From: Bacteroidales bacterium
GTDB lineage: Bacteria; Bacteroidota; Bacteroidia; Bacteroidales; NBLH01
Direction of reading: 5' to 3'
Assembly: GCA_029933755.1 (NCBI GenBank)
Contig: JAOZNO010000198.1
Span: forward strand, 1-6,850
Length of the DNA stretch: 6,850 nt
This document shows positions 1 through 5,642 of this stretch, in pieces (position 1 is the stretch's first letter; each line of letters starts with the position of its first letter). The notes beneath the pieces are model-generated. The model was given only the letters and a program-made list of their open reading frames with translations, did no database searches and was not told the DNA's origin. The position numbers were made by a program, and so were the translations under genes.

Positions 1-3000
1 GATGATTTTATTGCTGGTCACATACGTAAATATTATATTACGCATATTGGAAACTTCGTTTTATTTGCTATTCTAAGCTTTGTTGTCTTATTAGTTTTTT
101 CTAAAAAAGAAAAAATAAAAGGAATTGACAACGAATATAAAGCCATTTTGGATGCCAATACTGATGTCGTTTTTATGGTAAACATATTTGGTAAACAATT
201 ATATTTTAACAAACAAGTTGAATGTGTTTTGGGTTACAAAACAGAAGATGTAATAGGTAAATCATTTACAAACTTTATTCCTAAAGGTGAAATACCCAAA
301 TATCTTGCAAAGCTAAAAGAAGTATTTTTTAAAAAAGAAATCTACCCTTTTGAAACTGTTTCTTTACACAAGGATGGCCGTTTAATTCCTGTTGAAATAT
401 CGGGAAAAATAATCAAATATAATGGTGAGACTGTGGGCGTAGGAACAATAAAAGATATTACCGAACGAAAAAAAACAGAAGAAACTTTAAGAGAGCAAAA
501 TGAAGAATATGCAACATTAAACGAGGAATATTTGGTGCAAAATGAAGAATATACAGCTCTAAATGAGGAGTACCAGATACAGAATGAAGAGTTAAGAAAA
601 GCGAAACAAAATTTAGAAAAAAGTGATGAACGCTACAAACTTGTACTTGGAGCTACAAACCTTGGAATATGGGATTGGGACGTAATGGCCAATACTATTT
701 ATTTTTCTAAACTTTGGAAAGCTCAAATTGGATATAGCGAAATCGAATTGGAGAACAACTTTGCTGTCTGGCAGGATCACTTGCATCATGATGAATATAA
801 TGAGGTAAACAAAAGGCTTGCAAGCTATTTGAAAACCCCTGAAGGACTATATGTTTCAGAATTTAGGTTTCGTCACAAAAATGGTTCTTATATATGGATT
901 CATTCACAATCAGAGGTAATAAAAAATAAAAAGGGTGAAGTTATTAGAATGTTCGGTTCACACAGAGATATTACAGAACTTAAAAAAAATGAAGAAGAAA
1001 TCCGTAAACTTTCGCTGGCCGTTAATCAAAGTCCTACAACTATTGTAATTACTGACATTAATGGGAAAATAGAATTTGCTAACCCCGTTTTCACTAAAAA
1101 AACAGGATATACACTTGAAGAAGCAAAGGGGCAAAATCCTCAGATATTAAAATCAGGGCATACAACAGAGGAGGAATATAAAGAACTATGGGATACTATT
1201 TCCTCTGGCAAAACATGGCATGGTGAATTTTTAAATGTTAAAAAAAATAAAGAAAAATACTGGGAAAAAGCAATTATTTCACCTATTAAAAATGATAAAG
1301 GAGAAATTATAAATTACCTTACGATAAAGGAAGATATAACCGAACGTAAAAATGCTGAAGATGATTTCAAAAAAAGCGAAGAACATCTGAGACTCGCTCA
1401 AAATGCCGGTAGAATAGGATCCTGGGAATGGGATGTAGAATCGGATGAGATAATCTGGTCAGATATAACTTTTGACATTTTTGGGATAGAAAAAAAGGAG
1501 GGGGCTTTTTCAGCTAGAGAATACCTGAAAAATATTCATCCTGATGATAAGAAACGATTAAATGATGAACTTGACAAAGCAGTTGCAAATAAAAAAAATG
1601 AACATTATACAGAGTACAGAATTATAAAAAATAATGAAATAGTTTGGATTGATGAAACTTCTGAAATAATTTACGATAAGGCAGGAAAATTTGTGAAAAT
1701 GATAGGCGTTTTACAAGACATAACTAAGCGTAAAAAGGCAGAAAAAGAAATTAGAGAAGCAAAAAAAGAAGCGGAAGAAGCAAATCGGCTAAAAAGTGAA
1801 TTTTTAGCAAATATGAGTCACGAAATTCGCACACCAATGAGCGCGATTATAGGGTTTTCATCAATTTTACAAAAGAATATTAAAAACGAAGATCATCGTT
1901 CTTTAATTGATAAAATTGTAAAAAATGGAAATAATTTACTTGAATTAATAAATGATATTCTTGATCTTTCAAAAATTGAAGCGGGGCAATTAAAAATTCA
2001 GAAAGAACCAACAAACCTACATAATATTTTAAATGAAATCCCCCTTGTTTTTTCTGAAGTTTCTAAACGACACCAAGTCCCAATAAAGCTTGATATTGAT
2101 GAAAAACTGCCTAAGTCATTATTGATTGATGCTAATCGTATAAGGCAGGTTTTATTAAATTTGGTAAGTAATGCCATTAAATTCACAGAAAAAGGTTCTA
2201 TTACAATAATTGTAACAACAAAGCAAAGTCTTAAGGACTTAAAAGATTTAAATATAGTAGACCTTATTATTGAAATTAAAGATACAGGGATAGGTATACC
2301 CATAAATCAGCTAGATACGATTTTTGACAGTTTTAGACAAACTGAAGGACAAAGTACCCGAAAATATGGAGGGGCTGGTTTAGGGCTCGCAATTACAAAA
2401 CGATTAGTTCAACTAATGGATGGTATAATTACTGTTGAAAGTATAATTGATAAAGGTTCGATATTTAAAGTTATATTAAAAGATATAGAAGTATTAGATG
2501 TAGAATATGAAAAAAAAGAGGATGAAAGTGTAAATCTGACATTTTTAAGTTCGAAAATATTACATGTAGAAGATAATGAGATGAATAGAGAGATAATTTC
2601 ATTATATCTTGAAGGTGAGGATATTGAAATAAAAGAGGCTGAAACAGGCAAACAAGCACTTAAAATACTTGAAACATATAAGCCGGATTTAATACTAATG
2701 GATATTCAATTACCCGAACTAAATGGTTTTGAAACGACAAAAATTATTCGTGAGAATGAGAATTTAAAATCAATACCGATAATTGCAATTACTGCCAATG
2801 CAACAAAGTATGAAATTGAAAATTACAGTCCTATTTTTGATGAATATCTTACAAAACCGGTAACCGAGGAGGTGTTCATAAAAGCTATTTCAAAATATTT
2901 AAAGTATAAAACGAAGAAGATAGAAAGCTTAAAAGAAACAAAAACTGTAAATTGCATTTTGGAGCTACAAAAGCAAAAAGAGGAAATAGGAATTTTTCCT

Positions 3001-3246
3001 GAGGAGTTAAAAAATACTGTGAAAGAGGAATTAAAACCACTTCAGGGTACATTGTTGGAAATTTTGTCTGTTGATGATTTAAAAACCTTTGCTAAAATAA
3101 ATCAACATATTGGTGAAAAATATAATGTTCCCGGACTTATAAAATATAGTGAAGCAATATATGGGTCAATAAATAATTTTGATATTAATAAATTAAACAA
3201 GTTGCTTAAAAACTATAATGATATAATGAAGATTTTAATATCGTAA
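1..3246 (+). CDS. Multi-PAS hybrid sensor histidine kinase with receiver domain (5' partial)
   Basis: Membrane sensor kinase expected to autophosphorylate on histidine and pass phosphate to its own receiver domain. The frame is open from base 1 to the TAA at 3244-3246, so 1081 residues are visible and the true start lies upstream. Residues are counted from base 1. A transmembrane helix lies at about 16-33, so an unseen sensor part probably precedes it. PAS1 is about 45-158 (ends DITERKK), a five-heptad coil 166-200, PAS2 208-329 (DITELKK), PAS3 335-450 (ILKSGHT motif, DITERK) and PAS4 461-577 (DITKRKK). HisKA has H607 in NMSHEIRTPM. The HATPase has N724 (LVSNAIKF), DTGIGIP from 761 and GGAGLGLA at 790-797. 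The receiver (852-970) has E857/D858, phosphoacceptor D901, T931 and K952, all intact. A helical tail of about 105 residues follows. A TTG at 148 opens the longest start-to-stop frame, but it falls inside PAS1 and cannot be the real start. No DNA-binding output domain is seen. The input signal and partner are unknown. Confidence 0.95.
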   Translation, partial: DDFIAGHIRKYYITHIGNFVLFAILSFVVLLVFSKKEKIKGIDNEYKAILDANTDVVFMVNIFGKQLYFNKQVECVLGYKTEDVIGKSFTNFIPKGEIPKYLAKLKEVFFKKEIYPFETVSLHKDGRLIPVEISGKIIKYNGETVGVGTIKDITERKKTEETLREQNEEYATLNEEYLVQNEEYTALNEEYQIQNEELRKAKQNLEKSDERYKLVLGATNLGIWDWDVMANTIYFSKLWKAQIGYSEIELENNFAVWQDHLHHDEYNEVNKRLASYLKTPEGLYVSEFRFRHKNGSYIWIHSQSEVIKNKKGEVIRMFGSHRDITELKKNEEEIRKLSLAVNQSPTTIVITDINGKIEFANPVFTKKTGYTLEEAKGQNPQILKSGHTTEEEYKELWDTISSGKTWHGEFLNVKKNKEKYWEKAIISPIKNDKGEIINYLTIKEDITERKNAEDDFKKSEEHLRLAQNAGRIGSWEWDVESDEIIWSDITFDIFGIEKKEGAFSAREYLKNIHPDDKKRLNDELDKAVANKKNEHYTEYRIIKNNEIVWIDETSEIIYDKAGKFVKMIGVLQDITKRKKAEKEIREAKKEAEEANRLKSEFLANMSHEIRTPMSAIIGFSSILQKNIKNEDHRSLIDKIVKNGNNLLELINDILDLSKIEAGQLKIQKEPTNLHNILNEIPLVFSEVSKRHQVPIKLDIDEKLPKSLLIDANRIRQVLLNLVSNAIKFTEKGSITIIVTTKQSLKDLKDLNIVDLIIEIKDTGIGIPINQLDTIFDSFRQTEGQSTRKYGGAGLGLAITKRLVQLMDGIITVESIIDKGSIFKVILKDIEVLDVEYEKKEDESVNLTFLSSKILHVEDNEMNREIISLYLEGEDIEIKEAETGKQALKILETYKPDLILMDIQLPELNGFETTKIIRENENLKSIPIIAITANATKYEIENYSPIFDEYLTKPVTEEVFIKAISKYLKYKTKKIESLKETKTVNCILELQKQKEEIGIFPEELKNTVKEELKPLQGTLLEILSVDDLKTFAKINQHIGEKYNVPGLIKYSEAIYGSINNFDINKLNKLLKNYNDIMKILIS
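496..600 (+). repeat. Five-heptad signalling coil between PAS1 and PAS2
   Basis: Within the hybrid kinase, residues 166-200 are five contiguous 7-residue units of the form [QL]NEE[YL]xx. The first residue alternates Q, L, Q, L, Q, giving a 14-residue super-repeat. The hydrophobic Y/L at unit position 5 and the Q/L at position 1 are spaced 4 and 3 apart, as expected for the core of a parallel coiled coil. Codons for the same residues partly differ (gaa/gag, tat/tac, caa/cag), so this is not a fresh DNA duplication. Likely role, inferred: a rigid helix transmitting conformational change between PAS domains. Confidence 0.85.
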
Positions 3247-3247
3247 T

Positions 3248-3269
3248 ACAGCTGATTTTAGGCTGTTTT
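3248..3269 (+). terminator. Weak terminator-like hairpin after the hybrid kinase
   Basis: Starting two bases after the kinase stop codon, ACAGC (3248-3252) can pair with GCTGT (3262-3266) around a 9-base loop. The last stem base begins a run of four T. The stem is only 5 bp, so termination efficiency is uncertain. Between here and 3378 I see only a second weak hairpin (TTGCTGA 3296-3302 with TCGGCAA 3320-3326, one G-T pair) and no gene. Confidence 0.4.
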
Positions 3270-3378
3270 GTTGCTCATTAGGAGTTCTTCTGTTGTTGCT
3301 GAAATTGAGTAATCATTAATCGGCAATCAAAAAAATGTAAATCATGTTGTTTTATTAAGTTGATGTAATATCTTTTTA

Positions 3379-3394
3379 TACGTAAAAATACGTA
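3379..3394. promoter_or_regulatory. TACGTA dyad, candidate regulator binding site
   Basis: TACGTAAAAATACGTA is two copies of the self-complementary hexamer TACGTA separated by AAAA, so the element reads almost the same on both strands. It is flanked by T-rich and A-rich sequence. Its centre lies about 60 bases upstream of the TATTTTTG promoter element and so about 65 bases before the likely transcription start, a spacing typical of activator sites that contact RNA polymerase from upstream. The regulator is unknown; a dimeric response regulator is a guess. Confidence 0.45.
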
Positions 3395-3438
3395 GTAAAA
3401 GCCGCATTTCCACCCATACATTTAACAATTTTAAGGTT

Positions 3439-3446
3439 TATTTTTG
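3439..3446 (+). promoter_or_regulatory. Bacteroidota-type -7 promoter element (TAnnTTTG)
   Basis: TATTTTTG matches the TAnnTTTG -7 consensus of the Bacteroidota primary sigma factor exactly and is the only such match on the + strand that I find in this intergenic region. No TTG-like -33 element is present about 20 bases upstream (the sequence there is CATACATTTAAC), which would fit an activator-dependent promoter using the dyad at 3379-3394. Transcription would begin near 3452, giving either a leader of about 215 bases for the Ig-repeat gene or a separate small RNA. Confidence 0.5.
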
Positions 3447-3499
3447 TAAATTGATAAAGACGATACATAATTAAGAAGTTTGTTCATAAAATCGGTGTT

Positions 3500-3644
3500 C
3501 TATTCAGAAAATTCGCAATCAAAGCTTGAGAAGTCTGAAAAATGTGAGCTCCTATCATATAAAGGCTAAGCATAACAAAAAAGAGACTTTATGTACAAAT
3601 ACTAATTGAGCTTTATCTAATGCGAAAATAAATACCTAAAATAG
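3500..3644 (+). ncRNA. Candidate structured RNA or structured 5' leader (nested helices)
   Basis: A colinear set of nested complementary segments folds this stretch into one long interrupted rod. From outside in: CTATT 3500-3504 with AATAG 3640-3644; TTCGCA 3512-3517 with TGCGAA 3621-3626; AAAGCTTGA 3521-3529 with TTGAGCTTT 3606-3614 (two G-U pairs); GAAGTCT 3530-3536 with AGACTTT 3584-3590 (one G-U). Short apical pairs follow: TGT 3543-3545 with ACA 3575-3577, GCT 3548-3550 with AGC 3569-3571, and CCT 3551-3553 with AGG 3563-3565. No ORF longer than a few codons lies inside. It starts about 50 bases after the TATTTTTG promoter element. It could be a stand-alone small RNA (the rod shape recalls 6S-like RNAs) or a leader of the downstream gene. 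The pairing was read by eye and no covariation was available. Most helices are short and AT-rich. Confidence 0.4.
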
Positions 3645-3667
3645 TGTTAATCTTAACTTTTAAACTC

Positions 3668-5419
3668 ATGGAAATAAAAAAACTTCTTTTATTTGTAACC
3701 AGCTTGGTAATGTATACCACAATTGCTGCACAAGAAATGCCTAAATATGAAATGCAACCGTACAGGGATTCAATAAATAAGTTATATTGGAATAAGCATC
3801 AGGAAGTTTTTATAAGTCTTTCAACCACAAAAGATGGTAAAAAAGAGAACCTTGAAAGTGAAATATCATCAGAATATGATAACCCCTTCTTTTTTGATAC
3901 TGAAGGTTTAAACTTTATAAGGTCACACTGGGCAGTAGATAAAAATACGAAAAAACCGATTGTTCCACAAAAAGAATTATTGTGGGAAGTATATGCCGAT
4001 GGTAAAGCACCATTTACAAAATCAAGTTTTTCAGCCGTGCCGAAATTTTTCACTTCAGATAAACAAATATATGGTAAAGATTTAACAATAGCTTTAAGTG
4101 CTAAAGATGCTGTTTCGGGTGTGCAGATTACAAATTACTCACTCAACGGAGCAGCTTATATTCAATACAATAAGCCTATTATTCTTGATAAAGAAGGTAA
4201 ATATAGTCTTAAATATTTCTCTGTGGATAATGTTGGAAATATTGAAGAGTTTACAGGAAAAACTTTTTATGTTGATATTACACCACCTGTTACAAATTCA
4301 ACAATTTCGGGTGTTAATATTGAAAAGGGAAATATAATTTCATTACAAACAAAAATATATTTTAATCCAACAGACGAAGTCTCAGGTGTTGCTAAAACAT
4401 TTTATTCAGTTGATGGAGGGAAACAAATACTGTACAATGGTAAAAACATTTCTCTAATAGCATTGAAAGACGGTGAACATATTATAAAATTTTATTCGGT
4501 TGATAAAGTTCAAAATAAAGAAGATGTTCAAATTTTTGAATTTTATCTTGATAGAACTGCACCAATAACTGCATCTGATATACTTGGAGACAGGTTTATA
4601 GTGGGTGAGCAAATTTATTTTTCTGGCAGAACAAAATTAAAACTCACTGCTGTAGATAACAAATCAGGTGTTAAGGATGTACTTTATTCTGTTGATGGAG
4701 GAGGATTTATTCCCTATGCAGACCCATTTTATTTGCCCAGTAAACAGGGGCTTCACATAGTAAAATACTATGCAACTGATAATACCCAAAATGTAACAAA
4801 AGGTGAAGATATGGGCACTAATTATAAGGAATTTAAACTTAATGTTGATAAAATATATGTAGATTTAACAGGGCCTTCTTTAAATCATTCTATTTCAGGT
4901 GATAAGTTTTATGCAAGAGATACTGTTTTTATTGGGCCAAAAACGAAAATAAAACTTGTCGCAAAAGACGGGGAATCAGGTTTGAATTATATTTCATACA
5001 GCATTGATGATGTTCAAAAAGAAACAAAATATGACGAACCATTTCCTGTAGATGTAACAAGTGGCTTGCATAAAATAGAATATTTTGGCTATGATAATGT
5101 TAATAATAGAAATGTTGGGCAATTTTTAATATTTATGGATAATGAAGGCCCGGTAATAAACTACAAATTTAGTATTGTCAACATAGGTGAACAAAACGGA
5201 TTAGAAGTGTATCCAAGTTATGCATCAATGTTTATTACCATTCAGGATCAATTAACAGGGGTTACAAAAATTTACTACTCTTTAAACGGAAAACCGGAAG
5301 TTTTATATAGGAATTACATAAAGGGGTTTCAAAAAAATAAAGTTAATACTTTGAAAGTAAGAGCTTTTGATAAATTGAATAATATAACAATTATGGAAAT
5401 TAAATTTTATATTAAATAA
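3668..5419 (+). CDS. Exported protein with five Ig-like (OmpL47-type) repeats
   Basis: A 583-residue protein with an N-terminal export signal (MEIKK, a hydrophobic core, then a likely cleavage after the AAQ near residue 22). I chose ATG 3668 because it places the charged residues directly before the hydrophobic stretch; a GTG at 3644 in the same frame would add eight residues and overlaps the candidate RNA. Residues 23-112 form an unrecognised N-terminal domain. Five repeats then begin near residues 113, 205, 297, 401 and 493. Each carries a [TE]xP-type start, a D-x-x-[ST]-G-[VL] turn, a Y-S-[VIL]-[DN] strand (YSVDGG at 246-251) and a closing D-[NK]-x-x-N turn. These features fit the beta-sandwich domain that databases label OmpL47-type or chitobiase/Ig-like. 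No catalytic motif, transmembrane helix after the signal, lipobox cysteine or clear type IX sorting domain is seen, so it is probably periplasmic or surface-associated. A binding or scaffold role is inferred only. Confidence 0.9.
   Translation: MEIKKLLLFVTSLVMYTTIAAQEMPKYEMQPYRDSINKLYWNKHQEVFISLSTTKDGKKENLESEISSEYDNPFFFDTEGLNFIRSHWAVDKNTKKPIVPQKELLWEVYADGKAPFTKSSFSAVPKFFTSDKQIYGKDLTIALSAKDAVSGVQITNYSLNGAAYIQYNKPIILDKEGKYSLKYFSVDNVGNIEEFTGKTFYVDITPPVTNSTISGVNIEKGNIISLQTKIYFNPTDEVSGVAKTFYSVDGGKQILYNGKNISLIALKDGEHIIKFYSVDKVQNKEDVQIFEFYLDRTAPITASDILGDRFIVGEQIYFSGRTKLKLTAVDNKSGVKDVLYSVDGGGFIPYADPFYLPSKQGLHIVKYYATDNTQNVTKGEDMGTNYKEFKLNVDKIYVDLTGPSLNHSISGDKFYARDTVFIGPKTKIKLVAKDGESGLNYISYSIDDVQKETKYDEPFPVDVTSGLHKIEYFGYDNVNNRNVGQFLIFMDNEGPVINYKFSIVNIGEQNGLEVYPSYASMFITIQDQLTGVTKIYYSLNGKPEVLYRNYIKGFQKNKVNTLKVRAFDKLNNITIMEIKFYIK
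4004..5416 (+). repeat. Five tandem Ig-like protein repeats of about 92 residues
   Basis: Repeat units start at about 4004, 4280, 4556, 4868 and 5144 (residues 113, 205, 297, 401 and 493), giving periods of 92, 92, 104 and 92 residues and a last unit of 91. The third unit is longer because of an insertion of about 12 residues near its end. The unit signatures have diverged: YSVDGG in units 2 and 3, YSLNG in 1 and 5, YSIDD in 4. This indicates old duplications rather than recent DNA-level expansion. Confidence 0.85.
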
Positions 5420-5437
5420 TTGAAGCCTTCAATTCAT

Positions 5438-5473
5438 GGTAGGCAGTCTATTGAAAACTGTAGACTGCTTACC
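5438..5473 (+). terminator. 13-bp hairpin downstream of the Ig-repeat gene
   Basis: GGTAGGCAGTCTA (5438-5450) pairs with TAGACTGCTTACC (5461-5473) around a 10-base loop, with a single G-U pair. It begins 18 bases after the stop codon, where a terminator is expected. It is not followed by a T-run (the next bases are GAAAATAG), so it may act as an mRNA 3'-end stabiliser or a non-canonical terminator. Confidence 0.5.
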
Positions 5474-5520
5474 GAAAATAGATAGGTATAATTACTTTTC
5501 GAAAATAGGGGTAATTACTT
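5473..5520. repeat. Degenerate direct repeat with embedded small palindromes
   Basis: Two related units lie head to tail. Each begins CGAAAATAG (5473-5481 and 5500-5508) and ends ATTACTT (5491-5497 and 5514-5520); the first carries four extra bases in the middle. The junction forms the 10-bp palindrome TTTTCGAAAA (5496-5505), and GTAATTAC (5511-5518) is also self-complementary. The arrangement suggests paired binding sites upstream of the TPR kinase; the binding factor is unknown. Confidence 0.45.
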
Positions 5521-5544
5521 AACTGACGGGTTAACCCGTCAGTT
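5521..5544. promoter_or_regulatory. Perfect 24-bp palindrome upstream of the TPR kinase
   Basis: AACTGACGGG, central TTAA, then CCCGTCAGTT: every base matches its dyad partner. The stem can be extended by TTAC (5515-5518) with GTAA (5545-5548) across a two-base bulge. It is locally GC-rich in an AT-rich intergenic region, about 100 bases before the kinase start, and has no T-run on either side. A dimeric regulator operator is the simplest reading; an RNA hairpin, such as an attenuator or a second terminator, is the alternative. I see no convincing TAnnTTTG promoter between it and 5643. Confidence 0.55.
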
Positions 5545-5642
5545 GTAACATGCTTATTATCATCCTTTATTTTCCAGTAAACACAAATTAATATTATATT
5601 TATTGACTTTACGGATGCACACAAATTAGTAAAACAAACATT

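Noticed and set aside
1998..2659. Reverse-strand ORFs of 101, 80 and 62 codons
   Set aside because: They lie wholly inside the HATPase and receiver coding region of the hybrid kinase, resemble no known protein and have low-complexity composition produced by the antisense of K/E/I-rich codons.
3296..3326. Hairpin TTGCTGA/TCGGCAA as a terminator
   Set aside because: It is followed by A residues rather than T on the + strand, its 17-base loop is large, and no reverse-strand gene ends here.
3644..3667. GTG at 3644 as start of the Ig-repeat protein
   Set aside because: It adds eight residues before the natural signal-peptide n-region and overlaps the candidate RNA; ATG 3668 gives a standard signal peptide.
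3799..4337. Small ORFs on both strands (84 and 79 codons) inside the Ig-repeat gene
   Set aside because: The forward frame supports a signal peptide and five repeats across this region; these ORFs are shadows without domain signatures.
5595..5602. TATATTTA as a -7 element for the TPR kinase
   Set aside because: It lacks the final G of TAnnTTTG and has no TTG about 20 bases upstream; such sequences are common by chance in AT-rich DNA.
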